A stretch of DNA of 64,000 nucleotides from Paenibacillus harenae DSM 16969 (GTDB lineage Bacteria; Bacillota; Bacilli; Paenibacillales; Paenibacillaceae): positions 124,001 through 188,000 of the forward strand of contig NZ_AULV01000013.1 of NCBI RefSeq assembly GCF_000422465.1, written 5' to 3'. This document shows positions 9,094-19,721 of this stretch, piece by piece (position 1 is the stretch's first letter; the number at the start of each line of letters is the position of its first letter). Under the pieces are notes generated by a model that had not been told where the DNA came from, did not search any database, and worked only from the letters and a program-made list of their open reading frames with translations. Position numbers and translations under genes: made by a program.

Positions 9094-9786
9094 TCACACC
9101 TCCGAGTCTAACGGTTCATAATCCTTGCGGAGCGGATGGCCGACCCAATCGTCAGGCATCATAATGCGGCGCAGATCGGGATGCCCGGGAAAGTCGATGC
9201 CGAGCAGATCGAATATTTCGCGTTCATTCCAGTTCGCGGTTGCCCAGACCGGAGTAGCGGAATAGACGGATGCGCAGTCCCGCTCCGTCTTCACCTTAAT
9301 GGCGGCTTCCCGCTTCGTGCCGAGCGACACCATATGATATACCGCTTCCATGTGCGTTTCGTAATCAACGCCGGACACATTGCGCAAGTAATCGAACCGC
9401 AGCTGCTCATGCAGCTTCAGCAGCTTGGCCGCCTCCCGCCAATACTCATTGTTTACTACAATCGTCGGCATATCGCCGTTCAGTTCGTTCACATAAGCGT
9501 CCGCTACCGCGTCCTCCGCGATTTCCCGCTTGAGCAGAGCGACGATAGCTTCCAGTTCGGGCTGCTTCGGAGACGGCGGCTTAGGCTCCGGAGGCTCCGC
9601 TTCCGCATCGGCTTTCTCTTTCGCCGCCGCGCGCGCGGCTCTCGCCTCCGCTGCCGCCTTCAGCTTCGCTTCGCGCTCCGGATCAACCGACGGCGCAGCG
9701 CTCGGTTCGCCGGAAGCGCCGTTCTTCACATCGGCCTCGCCTTTTTCCGGAAGCGCTTTCTCTTCATCTTTCCGCTCCTCGCTCAT
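9094..9786 (-). CDS. nuoC: NADH-quinone oxidoreductase subunit C with charged N-terminal extension
   Basis: 30-kDa-type hydrophilic-arm subunit of complex I (230 aa). The conserved domain occupies about residues 76-230, with [20 protein letters not shown] and the signature [39 protein letters not shown]. Residues 1-75 are a low-complexity extension rich in Ala, Glu, Lys and Pro with no predicted fold. The extension is in frame and the ATG overlaps the nuoB stop in ATGA, so the long start is probably real. Extended NuoC proteins occur in Bacillus and Paenibacillus; the role of the tail is unknown. Confidence 0.93.
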   Translation of the reverse strand: MSEERKDEEKALPEKGEADVKNGASGEPSAAPSVDPEREAKLKAAAEARAARAAAKEKADAEAEPPEPKPPSPKQPELEAIVALLKREIAEDAVADAYVNELNGDMPTIVVNNEYWREAAKLLKLHEQLRFDYLRNVSGVDYETHMEAVYHMVSLGTKREAAIKVKTERDCASVYSATPVWATANWNEREIFDLLGIDFPGHPDLRRIMMPDDWVGHPLRKDYEPLDSEV

Positions 9787-10301
9787 CGCCCTGTCACCCG
9801 CTTCCCGGTCTTCGCTTCGTAGCGGATCTTCTCCTGAAGTTTGTTGATGCCGTAGATAAGCGCGGCAGGGTTAGGCGGGCAGCCTGGAATATAAACGTCA
9901 ACGGGCACGATCTGATCGACGCCCTTGATCACCGCATACGATTTAATATATGGTCCTCCCGCCGTAGCGCAAGATCCCATCGCGATCACCCATTTCGGCT
10001 CCGGCATCTGATCATACAGCCGGCGCAGCAGCGGACCCATCTTCTTCGTCACGGTGCCGGCCACGATCATGACGTCGGATTGGCGCGGCGAGGTGCGGAA
10101 CATGACGCCGAAGCGGTCCAAATCATAGTGCGAAGCGCCCGTTCCCATCATTTCGATCGCGCAGCAGGCGAGACCGAACGTCAGCGGCCATAACGAGTTG
10201 CTTCTTGCCCAAGCCTTCAATTGCTCCAACGTTCCCATAAAAACGTTGCGTTCCAGTTCTTTGCGTTCTTCCAGCGAAATCGACTCTAAACTGAATTCCA
10301 T
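9783..10301 (-). CDS. nuoB: NADH-quinone oxidoreductase subunit B
   Basis: Fe-S subunit (172 aa) that holds the terminal cluster N2 next to the quinone site. The Cys ligands are visible in [12 protein letters not shown], in MGSCATAGG and in YIPGCPPNP. The N-terminal 20 residues are an acidic leader outside the conserved domain. The start overlaps the 3' end of nuoA by 16 nt and has AAGAAGGTG upstream. The stop overlaps the nuoC start. Ordinary length. Confidence 0.96.
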   Translation of the reverse strand: MEFSLESISLEERKELERNVFMGTLEQLKAWARSNSLWPLTFGLACCAIEMMGTGASHYDLDRFGVMFRTSPRQSDVMIVAGTVTKKMGPLLRRLYDQMPEPKWVIAMGSCATAGGPYIKSYAVIKGVDQIVPVDVYIPGCPPNPAALIYGINKLQEKIRYEAKTGKRVTGR

Positions 10302-10657
10302 TTGAGCACCTTCTTCTTCCAGGCATATAAGAGACCGACAAGCAGCATCGCTGCAAAAACAAACATTTCGACGAGCACAAATAAGCCGAGCTTATTATAT
10401 GCGACGGCCCAAGGATATAAGAAAACGGTTTCCACATCAAAAATAACGAACATCAGCGCAAACAAATAATAGCGGATGTTAAAACGGACCTGCCCTTCGC
10501 CTACCGGCTCATTGCCGCTTTCGTAGGTCGTTTGCTTCGGATTCGTCGGCTTGTTCGGTCTGAGCAGCCTCCCCACCGTCAAAGCCACAACCGGCAGGAG
10601 TATCCCTAGCGCGATAAAAATAGCAACGACGACATAATTGTTGGCGTAGTTTTCCAC
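10286..10657 (-). CDS. nuoA: NADH-quinone oxidoreductase subunit A
   Basis: Three-helix membrane subunit of complex I (123 aa), first gene of the operon. It has the family loop [44 protein letters not shown]. The longest ORF begins at 10738, but the GTG at 10657 has GGAGG seven bases upstream and gives the usual NuoA length, so it was chosen. The upstream codons overlap the promoter and show no membrane-protein character. Confidence 0.94.
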   Translation of the reverse strand: MENYANNYVVVAIFIALGILLPVVALTVGRLLRPNKPTNPKQTTYESGNEPVGEGQVRFNIRYYLFALMFVIFDVETVFLYPWAVAYNKLGLFVLVEMFVFAAMLLVGLLYAWKKKVLKWNSV

Positions 10658-10718
10658 ACGATCGCCTCCGTCTATTGGTTTGTAACGAACCGTTGCCGCT
10701 GGGCCGATTTTCCTCACA

Positions 10719-10747
10719 ATTATAACAAATGCTACCACTGCCGTCTA
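10719..10747 (-). promoter_or_regulatory. Probable sigmaA promoter of the nuo operon
   Basis: On the minus strand, an extended -10 element TGTTATAAT (TATAAT at 10719-10724) lies 17 bp from TAGACG (10742-10747), a 4/6 match to TTGACA. It sits 62 nt upstream of the nuoA GTG and just after the ger operon stop codon at 10768. Confidence 0.6.
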
Positions 10748-10767
10748 TGACGGAGTTCGTGGCGGAG

Positions 10768-11991
10768 CTAGGTCGAAGACGGCTCTTTATCCGGTAAACT
10801 CTCTGATCCGGGCGCCTCACTTCCGCCGCTTTTCACGCTTTTGTCCAAAGGAGGCGGCTCCGGAAACCGCCCGGCGCCGCCATCCTTCTTACCTCTGGCC
10901 GCCGCAATGACCAGCAGAAGCAGGGGCAGCACCATCCCATAAAATACGCTGTACACGGTCCATACGCCCATCGCGAACATTTTCAAATGCGCAGCGTTCC
11001 GATAGGCGATCATCGAGAGAGGGACGAGCAGGAACGAATAGGGCACCACCAGCGGCCGATAGGTGGTCAGATTCAGCATCTGTGCCGTTAATACGGAAAG
11101 TACATACATGCATAATACGAGCTTCATAAATACGGTAGCGATCCATACCATCGCCACCAATATTTCTACACGGACTAAAACTTCCTCGATATTGATGTTT
11201 TTAGCCATATCATATACGGCAAACGGGCTTCTGGCGGCCTCGTCCACCCCCAGGATGCCAATTAGAAACACGGTCAGCAATACGCCCGTCACAATGAGCA
11301 GAATCACCGCTTTATTCAACTCGTGCCGAAGCTTTGGACGATCCTCTTTTTTGACAAGCGGTAAGATTACCGTTAAAAAAACAAATTCACCGATCGGAAA
11401 TCCTAAAATCGGGTAAACCCCTTTGATCGGTCTAACGATACCTTCGTACAATAACGGTTCGAAATTTTGAAATTCAAATTGATTGAGCAGCGAGAAAGTG
11501 ATAATGATAAAGACGAATAAGGCCCAGGCGAACAAGATTTCACCCGTCCTTGCAATCGTCTCGATTCCCAGAAACACACCGTAAATAATGACAACCATGA
11601 AGGTGATATCAATGAACCAATCCGGTGTTTGCGGCAGCACGGAAAGACCGAGGAAATCGGAAATATTCCGCAACACAAGCGAGCTGAGCAGCAAAAAAAA
11701 TAACACGAAAGTGAACGTAACCGCCTTCCCTGCCCATACGCCAAGCACCTTCTCTGCATACTGGGCGAGCGACATATTCGGAAACCGGTCGGCCAGCGAC
11801 AAATAAAGGGCAAGCACCAAATAGTTGAACGGGCCGGCAAGCAACATGGATATCCAGGCATCCTGCTTTGCGATCGCTATCACCGCTGACGGTAGAATAA
11901 GCGCCGCGCTTCCAAGCGCGAACAAATAAAAGATCTTCGCGCATTGAACCGCAGAAATCTGAGTATTATTCATCCCGGCAAATTTACTCAT
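10768..11991 (-). CDS. Spore germination protein, GerB/GerKB family permease subunit
   Basis: B subunit of a GerA-type nutrient germinant receptor (407 aa). This is an APC-superfamily membrane protein with about ten TM helices, located in the inner spore membrane, that with the A and C subunits senses small germinants. The protein opens with a first TM region after QISAVQCAKIFYLFALGSAALILPSAVIA and has the family-like IIYGVFLGIETIARTGEILF and FPIGEFVFLTVILPLVKK. The last 40 residues are a hydrophilic Pro/Gly/Ser/Lys-rich tail. It is the last gene of the operon, 5 nt after a small two-TM gene. Which germinant it recognises cannot be read from the sequence. Confidence 0.9.
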   Translation of the reverse strand: MSKFAGMNNTQISAVQCAKIFYLFALGSAALILPSAVIAIAKQDAWISMLLAGPFNYLVLALYLSLADRFPNMSLAQYAEKVLGVWAGKAVTFTFVLFFLLLSSLVLRNISDFLGLSVLPQTPDWFIDITFMVVIIYGVFLGIETIARTGEILFAWALFVFIIITFSLLNQFEFQNFEPLLYEGIVRPIKGVYPILGFPIGEFVFLTVILPLVKKEDRPKLRHELNKAVILLIVTGVLLTVFLIGILGVDEAARSPFAVYDMAKNINIEEVLVRVEILVAMVWIATVFMKLVLCMYVLSVLTAQMLNLTTYRPLVVPYSFLLVPLSMIAYRNAAHLKMFAMGVWTVYSVFYGMVLPLLLLVIAAARGKKDGGAGRFPEPPPLDKSVKSGGSEAPGSESLPDKEPSST

Positions 11992-11996
11992 CTCTG

Positions 11997-12239
11997 CTAT
12001 GACCCCTCTTCAATCCAGCTTATAATTGGTGTATAGATAGGTTTAAACAAGAAGGTCACCCCGTCTACCGGATTCGGTACCGGCAGACGGAGCTGCACGC
12101 CGATCGCATAGGCCGTGCCGATGAGCAAAATAAACAGCGCCCACATCCGCTCGCGCGGCCTCTTCTTTATGCCGTTACGAATCCATATTAATGTACCTAT
12201 AACCACTGCAAGCAGGGCAATTCCGATGACAGCCAGCAT
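11997..12239 (-). CDS. Small two-TM protein of the ger operon
   Basis: 80-residue protein with two hydrophobic segments (residues about 2-20 and 33-50) separated by the basic stretch RNGIKKRPRER. The C-terminus VDGVTFLFKPIYTPIISWIEEGS may form a further amphipathic or membrane-associated helix. It lies between the C and B genes of the gerA-type operon with spacings of 10 and 5 nt, so it is clearly co-transcribed. Small two-TM D proteins encoded next to ger receptor genes are known in Bacillus species and modulate germination. Assignment to that group rests on size, topology and position, not on a recognised motif. Confidence 0.75.
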   Translation of the reverse strand: MLAVIGIALLAVVIGTLIWIRNGIKKRPRERMWALFILLIGTAYAIGVQLRLPVPNPVDGVTFLFKPIYTPIISWIEEGS

Positions 12240-12249
12240 CCCAATCCAC

Positions 12250-13500
12250 TCACTTCACGATAGATTCGCCTCGCACGCCTGAACCGATGATATTGAAGTT
12301 GCAATCCACAACGCTCTTCACATTCGGGAACACCTCCGGCCATTCGGGTTCAATTCGCTTCCAGATTCCAGGCTGTTTTAAATAAACCTCCCTGCCCCAG
12401 CCCAGCACATCCGTGCGCCATTCTTTCTGCAATTTACGGATGGCGTCCTCTGCCTCAGCTTTAACGGCACCCTCGGCTAGCAAGCTGATTTCATTCAAAG
12501 TCCCTTCCTCCACAACTTGAACCCCTGGGCACATAATCTCTTGAACGCTTCCCGTTATGAGCAGTTTGATTTTAATAACCGGCATACCGTCCGGCGTACG
12601 CTCGACTTGATATTGACGGGATGCTTCGTGTACCTCTACAACTAAGTGGCCCTGAGACTCAGGACAAGCTAGCGTAACGGTCGTACTCTTTACCTTTTCC
12701 TGCAGCCAGGAAAGCCCTCTCGATTGCTTCGGCTTCAAGTAACCGGTTAATTTCCCCTCCTTAAATACGGCCATCGTAGAGAGGACCGGGTAAGCCGATG
12801 CGGGAATCCGATTCACATTGTCAACCGTATTGCGCAATGCCTTCTTTCCCTCTAATCGGATAGATGGCAAGGCGGCCTGCTGCTTCCCTTTCCCCGCAAG
12901 CATTGATAGATCATGGACTTCAACCACATAGTTCGTTCCGTAGGAATCCTGGTTCACCTCGATCATTTCATGAATTTGATTGATCGGGATCGATTCCATT
13001 TGAGTGGTCGTCTGAAGCAGCTGCTGCGCAGTGATGCCGCGTGCAACTAACACCGAAATGTCGGTGCGGATATCCGGATTCCGTTCAATTAAATCGGTCA
13101 GCGAAGAAATACCCCTCTTTGCCATTTTCTCCCCTATAATTAACATTTGGGTGTGCGAGAAGAACAGCCTTCTCGAGGTCTTCGCAGACATCTTGCGGAT
13201 GGCTTCGAATAAAGTGTCGCCGGTTTCCGTGAAGGTCGTCACGGGCGTTCCTCCAACTCCCCCTTTGCTTTCGGCGGCGACGTTTTGAGCCAATACGACT
13301 TGAACCGTTAGCTGCAGCTCCTGCTTTCCGGCTGGATCCACATCAACCCCTAAGGCAAGCACAACCCCAAGTTTGTCCAAATATCGCAAATCCCAGCAGC
13401 CGCTTAACACTATAAGCGAGCACAAAGACAGCAGGAGCATGGCTTTTATTCTCATGCCATCCTTCTTCGGCTGACATGTGGACGCTGCTCGCTTGCTCAT
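12250..13500 (-). CDS. Ger(x)C family spore germination lipoprotein
   Basis: C subunit of the germinant receptor (416 aa), a lipoprotein anchored on the outer face of the inner spore membrane. The lipobox VLSGC is visible, followed by WDLRYLDKLGVVLALGVD, typical of the family. The ATG at 13500 overlaps the A-gene stop (ATGA) and has AAAGGAG eight bases upstream. A second ATG at 13455 would give a more canonical 19-residue lipoprotein signal, so the true start is one of these two. Strict coupling to the A gene favours the first. The body is the soluble three-domain region of GerC proteins. Confidence 0.9.
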   Translation of the reverse strand: MSKRAASTCQPKKDGMRIKAMLLLSLCSLIVLSGCWDLRYLDKLGVVLALGVDVDPAGKQELQLTVQVVLAQNVAAESKGGVGGTPVTTFTETGDTLFEAIRKMSAKTSRRLFFSHTQMLIIGEKMAKRGISSLTDLIERNPDIRTDISVLVARGITAQQLLQTTTQMESIPINQIHEMIEVNQDSYGTNYVVEVHDLSMLAGKGKQQAALPSIRLEGKKALRNTVDNVNRIPASAYPVLSTMAVFKEGKLTGYLKPKQSRGLSWLQEKVKSTTVTLACPESQGHLVVEVHEASRQYQVERTPDGMPVIKIKLLITGSVQEIMCPGVQVVEEGTLNEISLLAEGAVKAEAEDAIRKLQKEWRTDVLGWGREVYLKQPGIWKRIEPEWPEVFPNVKSVVDCNFNIIGSGVRGESIVK

Positions 13501-15110
13501 TGCCCCGGCTCCTTTCTCGGTTCTGGTTCGATTTGCTCTCTTACCGGGTTTTGGACAGCGAGCTTCTGCGGACGCTCCCGCATGAGCCAAAGCGGCGCGC
13601 GGACAAGCGTATCCTTCAGATCTTTGATTTTGAGCGGAGCGAACGGCTTCGTATAAGGCATGCCGAATGATCTGATGTTGGTCAGATGCAGCAACAGCAG
13701 CAGCACGACAAGCGCGATTCCGTAAAAGCCAAGTGTCGATGCGGCAAGCAGCAGAATAAACCGAAGCAGTCTTGCCGCGATGCCTAAGCTGTACGCAGGC
13801 GAGACGAAGCTGGCTATCGCGGTAAAAGAAACGACGATGACGACAGCCGGCGACACGATTCCGGCTTCTACGACGGATTGCCCGATGACCAAACCGCCTA
13901 CGATGGATATCGTATTACCCGCCGCGCTCGGCATTCGTACAACCGCTTCCCGCAAAATCTCAAATACAAACTCCATAATGAAAGCTTCCAAATACGCAGG
14001 AAATGGCACTCCCTCCCGCTGCGCCGCCAGTTTTAGCAGCAGCTGGGTTGGAATCATTTCCTGATGGTAGCTTACGATAGCCACATAGACGGAAGGCATA
14101 AGCAAGGCGATCAAGAAGGATACAAACCGAATCATCCGCAGGAATGTCGCTATATCGAATCGCTGATAATAATCTTCCGCTGCTTGGAAGAACATGTTCA
14201 ATATCGACGGCACAATAAGCACGAACGGAGTGCCGTCTACGAGAATCGCAATTCTGCCTTCAAGCAGGTTTCCGGCTACCGCATCCGGACGCTCGACATT
14301 CATAATGGTCGGAAAAGGGGACCACTTCTGATCCGTAATAAGCTCCTCGATATACCCGGATTCCAGAATACCGTCGATTTTCACGGCATCGAGCCTTTCC
14401 CGCAAATCCTTCAGCACATTCTCATCGGCTAAGCCATGGACATACATAATGCAGACCGGCGTTTGCGAAATTTCTCCAATTGTCCACTGTTCCATCCACA
14501 GCTTCGGGCTGCGGATTTTTCTGCGGATCATGGCCGAGTTCACGCGAACCGATTCGGTAAAGCCTTCCCTTGGCCCCCGGATCGCCATCTCGGTCTTCGG
14601 TTCCTCTATGCCGCGCCGCTCGCCGCCAACTACGTTTGCCGCAATCGCTTTAGCCGTACCCTCGATCATAATGATGGAATAACCTAATAACAGCTTCTGA
14701 AAAAACTGCTTCCAGTCCTTAATGTCCGACACGATCCCGATCGATAAAATATGGCTTTTGAGCTTGTCCGTAAGCTCATTCGGTTCCAGCTCTCTGTCCG
14801 CCGGGTAACGCTCCCGGTGAAGGGGCTCGATGATGAACTTATTCATTCGTTCATCATCGACCATTCCTTGTACATAGACGATAAGCACATTCGTCTGTCC
14901 GGTGTCCGTCAGCCGGATACTGCGAAATATAATGTCCTGGCTTTCACCCATTTCCTGTTGAATGAAGACCTGATTATCCTTAAGGGAGACAGAGAGGGGC
15001 TTCTTCGAATAGCCTTCAAGCTGCTGCTGTTCATGCTCCTCCGCTCGCACGGAGCGCTTATCGGCTTTACCGCCGGTTTTTTTTCTGCCGGTTATATGGG
15101 ATCCGAACAT
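13497..15110 (-). CDS. Spore germination protein, GerA family
   Basis: A subunit of the germinant receptor (537 aa). It has an N-terminal hydrophilic half, including the KNQVF-like segment near residue 45 and ELTDKLKSHILSIGIVSDI, then about five TM helices from residue 290 on. A typical segment is EGVPFPAYLEAFIMEFVFEILREA, followed by MPSAAGNTISIVGGLVIGQSVVEAGIVSP, the GerA signature. The ATG at 15110 is preceded by GGAGAGGGG; the longer frame begins at a GTG (15137) with no ribosome site. First gene of the operon. GerA operons are normally sigmaG-dependent; no convincing sigmaG promoter was found by eye. Confidence 0.93.
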   Translation of the reverse strand: MFGSHITGRKKTGGKADKRSVRAEEHEQQQLEGYSKKPLSVSLKDNQVFIQQEMGESQDIIFRSIRLTDTGQTNVLIVYVQGMVDDERMNKFIIEPLHRERYPADRELEPNELTDKLKSHILSIGIVSDIKDWKQFFQKLLLGYSIIMIEGTAKAIAANVVGGERRGIEEPKTEMAIRGPREGFTESVRVNSAMIRRKIRSPKLWMEQWTIGEISQTPVCIMYVHGLADENVLKDLRERLDAVKIDGILESGYIEELITDQKWSPFPTIMNVERPDAVAGNLLEGRIAILVDGTPFVLIVPSILNMFFQAAEDYYQRFDIATFLRMIRFVSFLIALLMPSVYVAIVSYHQEMIPTQLLLKLAAQREGVPFPAYLEAFIMEFVFEILREAVVRMPSAAGNTISIVGGLVIGQSVVEAGIVSPAVVIVVSFTAIASFVSPAYSLGIAARLLRFILLLAASTLGFYGIALVVLLLLLHLTNIRSFGMPYTKPFAPLKIKDLKDTLVRAPLWLMRERPQKLAVQNPVREQIEPEPRKEPGQ

Positions 15111-15235
15111 CTGCCCCTCTCCTCTCTGCCTTTTCACACAAGTTTCATCCTTAGGATAACTCTTCCAGCCAGTAATTATGTATACAAGAGGATGCGAAGC
15201 GTATTAAGGCAAGCAGAAACGCCTATCGGACGATG

Positions 15236-15283
15236 AAATATAAGCCCATTTATTAGGTGCTAAACTTATAAAGTCTTATATTT
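15236..15283. repeat. Conserved double stem-loop element, copy A
   Basis: Outer stem AAATATAAG (15236-15244) / CTTATATTT (15275-15283), inner stem TTTAT/ATAAA, and on the minus strand a loop containing GTTTAGCACCT. The same architecture and loop motif recur at 61336-61376 with different stem bases. Both copies lie directly beyond a minus-strand terminator and upstream of a minus-strand gene (here gerA). Confidence 0.5.
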
Positions 15284-15285
15284 CG

Positions 15286-15323
15286 AAAAAAAGCCGCAGG
15301 ACCGACTTCGCGGTTCCTGCGGC
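15286..15323 (-). terminator. Rho-independent terminator of the chemoreceptor gene
   Basis: On the minus strand the hairpin GCCGCAGGAACCGC / GCGG..CCTGCGGC is followed by seven T residues. It starts 16 nt after the chemoreceptor stop codon. Confidence 0.9.
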
Positions 15324-15339
15324 TTGATGCGCTTTCTGC

Positions 15340-17562
15340 CTATCTTAATCTGGATTCGGTCAGCTTGAATTGCCCGACCAGCTGCTGCAGCAGCTTTGTT
15401 ATTGTTTCCACGCCTTGCGACGTCTGGCGCACATTCGACATTTCGCCGATCAACTCCTTCACCTTGCCCTCGACATCCGAGGATACGCTCCGGTTCTCTC
15501 GGCTGACGAGCGCAATTTTCTCCATGAGCTCTACGACCTCATCGACAACCTGCGTCTTGCGCAGATCCTCCTGATTCGCTGCCGCAAGCGTGCTCGCTGC
15601 AGCCGCTACAAGCTGATTGCCTTCCTGCACGACGCGGGTGCCTTCATCCATGGAGATATACGCTTGTTTCGCTTCATTATAGATATGGCGGGTAATGTCA
15701 TGAACCTCTTCGGTCGACTTCTTCGTCATATCGGCCAGCTTCCGGATCTCTGAAGCGACGACCGCAAAGCCTCTGCCCTGCTCGCCGACGCGCGCAGCCT
15801 CGATCGAAGCATTAAGCGCAAGCAAATTGGTTTGAGCCGAAATCTCTTCAATGACATGGAGTACGCCTTGAATCTCCTGCACCGTGTTCATAAACGTATG
15901 AATCGTCTCGTTGGTTTCTTCCACTTTAGCCGAGATTTGGTGCATTTTGTCGCCAATTCGTTCGACCTCTGTCTTTGCTGCCGCAATTTGCTCGGTCGCT
16001 TGCTCCTCGATTGATCGCAGCGTCGAGCGCATATCGCCTGCCGCATCCTTTGCCAGATCGATATCCTTGAGCTGCAGCCTGATGCTTCCGATCATATCAT
16101 TGACCTTGCTGCTGACCCTCTCCGTCGACGCCGCCGTCACCGAAGCCGATTCGTTCAGCACATGCTGACTGGACAATACATCGGTAGAAGCCAGCTTCAC
16201 TTGCAGCATAATTCCTTCCAAGGAATCGATCATATTGTTGATCCACTTGGCCAGCTCCTTCGATTCGTCGTTATCGAACTCGTTCAATGCGAGCCGCTGC
16301 GTCAAATCGCCTTTGCCCTCCGCATTCATCCGGATAAACCCGTTAATCTTCCGAATATGGGAGACGACGCGATTCGATTCCTTCTTTTGAAACACGCCGC
16401 TGAATAATAGGCCGAATATCAAATTAAAGGCTCCGGCCGATAACGCGGTCGCCCATACGGGCGCGCTTGAAGCGTTCAAAATAATAAGCAAAGCCGTCAT
16501 CAGGCTTAAGCTAAGAACGGCAATTGTCTGCAGCTTCCGCTGTCTCCAGCCGATGCTTCTAATCCGGTACACTTCCTCCAGGTCGCCTTCGCACATCATG
16601 CCCCAGCTGTCCGGACAATGCGGAAGCTGGAAGGTTACTCCCTTGCCGATAACGGAAATATGCCGGTAATCGGAATAACCAGGAAACTCCACGAACAGAT
16701 TGCTGCCGTTGCGGATGGTGTTGGCTACGCCCGGATGAAGCTGCCCCGTCGCCGGATCCGTGAACATAATTTCGAGTTCCGTATGCTCCTTGATCGAGAC
16801 GACTCCCCAATCGGTCGTAACGCCGTCCTTCAGATTCTCGCCGTGCGTAAAGGTGCGGTCCTCGAACCGGCTGCGGGATAACGCCGTGCCTGGCGCAATT
16901 TGCGCATTTAGCCCGGCTTTGGCCATGAATATGTAATTGTCCCCCGAATCGGGATAGACGTGACCCGATTCCCTTTGGATAAGGTCGCCGAGCACGTCAT
17001 TCGGCACGCGGCCGCACAGCGTTCCGACGAAGGTTCCGTCCACCGATAAAGGCAGTATAAATAATAGCGTCATTTTATCATGAAACGAAGACGAACGCGC
17101 TCCGAGCTTCAGCGTGGCCGGATCGCTGTACGGTCCGTATAAGCATTTTTGCAGCTTGCCGTTCTGACTCGAGTAGGCGAGACCCTTGTGTATGCAGCTC
17201 TCTATGCCGTATGTCTCGCCAATGTGCGCAGGATAGGTTGAGCTCGCAACGGTCTGATTGGCATCTAATAAAAATAACTCTGTAAAGTCAATTGCCCTCG
17301 CATACGTCCGATCAAACCATTTCTTGATTTGCTGCTGTATGGAAGGAGATTCGGACTGCTGCCCGTGAGCCAGAACCGTTGTAAGCTGATCCGCCAACCG
17401 GTCAATATGATTCCAATAATCCGTAGCCCATGAGGTCAGCAGCTCCTTTCGGGTTTCCGCTATTCCTTCGAAGCTTTGTTCGACATCCGCCTTTAAATCC
17501 CTATTCAATCTCCAGGAAATCCAAAGCGGAAGCCCTGCCTTCATTCCCAGCCAGTCAAACAT
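15340..17562 (-). CDS. Methyl-accepting chemotaxis protein with N-terminal sensor and no N-terminal TM
   Basis: Chemoreceptor-type signalling protein (740 aa). Residues about 1-340 form a sensor region with Cache/PAS-like segments such as [21 protein letters not shown]. Two TM helices follow at about 345-363 and 368-390. Then comes a HAMP-like linker and the coiled-coil signalling domain, with the hairpin tip [20 protein letters not shown] then [20 protein letters not shown]. It lacks the N-terminal TM helix that normally puts the sensor outside the cell. The ATG at 17562 is six bases after GGGGGAG; an ATG two codons upstream lies too close to it. The gene is monocistronic, between its terminator and the atp operon end. 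The ligand is unknown. Confidence 0.88.
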   Translation of the reverse strand: MFDWLGMKAGLPLWISWRLNRDLKADVEQSFEGIAETRKELLTSWATDYWNHIDRLADQLTTVLAHGQQSESPSIQQQIKKWFDRTYARAIDFTELFLLDANQTVASSTYPAHIGETYGIESCIHKGLAYSSQNGKLQKCLYGPYSDPATLKLGARSSSFHDKMTLLFILPLSVDGTFVGTLCGRVPNDVLGDLIQRESGHVYPDSGDNYIFMAKAGLNAQIAPGTALSRSRFEDRTFTHGENLKDGVTTDWGVVSIKEHTELEIMFTDPATGQLHPGVANTIRNGSNLFVEFPGYSDYRHISVIGKGVTFQLPHCPDSWGMMCEGDLEEVYRIRSIGWRQRKLQTIAVLSLSLMTALLIILNASSAPVWATALSAGAFNLIFGLLFSGVFQKKESNRVVSHIRKINGFIRMNAEGKGDLTQRLALNEFDNDESKELAKWINNMIDSLEGIMLQVKLASTDVLSSQHVLNESASVTAASTERVSSKVNDMIGSIRLQLKDIDLAKDAAGDMRSTLRSIEEQATEQIAAAKTEVERIGDKMHQISAKVEETNETIHTFMNTVQEIQGVLHVIEEISAQTNLLALNASIEAARVGEQGRGFAVVASEIRKLADMTKKSTEEVHDITRHIYNEAKQAYISMDEGTRVVQEGNQLVAAAASTLAAANQEDLRKTQVVDEVVELMEKIALVSRENRSVSSDVEGKVKELIGEMSNVRQTSQGVETITKLLQQLVGQFKLTESRLR

Positions 17563-17595
17563 GAGCATCTCCCCCTGTCAACATTTTCTATCATC

Positions 17596-17614
17596 ATGTT
17601 AACTATATTAACAT
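17596..17614. promoter_or_regulatory. Operator-like palindrome upstream of the chemoreceptor gene
   Basis: ATGTTAA-CTATA-TTAACAT is a perfect 7+7 inverted repeat centred about 43 nt upstream of the chemoreceptor start, in an AT-rich leader. It could be a repressor site or part of the promoter; no regulator gene adjoins it. Confidence 0.45.
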
Positions 17615-17748
17615 ACAATTTAGGACTTTTAGTACAGAATAACTGTTTTTTGGTCTAATTTTAACAAAAAAATTCCTGAATAACCGTTTTCTCTCCTTAA
17701 TACACGAATATTTGACATTAACCTAACATATTAAAGATGCGGCCAAAA

Positions 17749-17790
17749 GAAAAAAAGCACCGCCAACGCATAAATGCGTTGACGGTGCTT
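17749..17790 (-). terminator. Rho-independent terminator of the atp operon
   Basis: On the minus strand AAGCACCGTCAACGCA / TGCGTTGGCGGTGCTT with a TTTA loop is followed by a T-rich run (TTTTTTTCTTTT). It lies 12 nt after the atpC stop. Confidence 0.93.
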
Positions 17791-17801
17791 GAGAAACACG
17801 C

Positions 17802-18200
17802 TTACTTTCGAATGATGTTCAGTCGATTCATCGCACGCTGCAGAGCGAGCTCCGCACGGCGGAAATCGATCTGATCCTGCTTGGCGGCAAGGCGCTGCTG
17901 CGCCCGCTGCTTCGCAGCTTCAGCCCGCTCGATGTTGATGTCGGTGGCCAGCTCAGCGCTCTCCGCAAGAATAACGATTTTATCCTTGCGTACTTCGATG
18001 AAGCCCCCGTTAACCGCGATAACGTCTACTTTACCGTCACGTTTGATTGTAACCGGAGCAATGCGAAGCGGCGTTACCAGCGGAATGTGATTTGGCAAAA
18101 TGCCAAGCTCGCCTTCAACGCCCGTTACGCTAACCATATTCGCCGTTTCCGCATACACCTTGCGCTCAGGAGTTACGATTTCTACCAAAAAGGTACTCAT
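17802..18200 (-). CDS. atpC: F1Fo ATP synthase epsilon subunit
   Basis: Central-stalk regulatory subunit of the F1 sector (132 aa). The N-terminal beta-sandwich contains VEIVTPERKVYAETANMVSVTGVEGELGILPNHIPLVTPL, and the C-terminal two-helix domain ends in ALQRAMNRLNIIRK. Last gene of the atp operon, 21 nt after atpD and 12 nt before the terminator. Length and sequence are typical. Confidence 0.96.
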   Translation of the reverse strand: MSTFLVEIVTPERKVYAETANMVSVTGVEGELGILPNHIPLVTPLRIAPVTIKRDGKVDVIAVNGGFIEVRKDKIVILAESAELATDINIERAEAAKQRAQQRLAAKQDQIDFRRAELALQRAMNRLNIIRK

Positions 18201-18221
18201 GTGGATTCCTCCCGCCTTTCG

Positions 18222-19667
<1,446 letters not shown>

Positions 19668-19721
19668 TCAGCCGCTTTGCAGCGGCTGCGAACGATGCAG
19701 AGTATATAATCCGATGCTTGA

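Noticed and set aside
15111..15235. sigmaG promoter upstream of gerA
   Set aside because: CATAATT and GTATA elements exist, but no pair has 17-18 bp spacing with acceptable matches, so no promoter was called.
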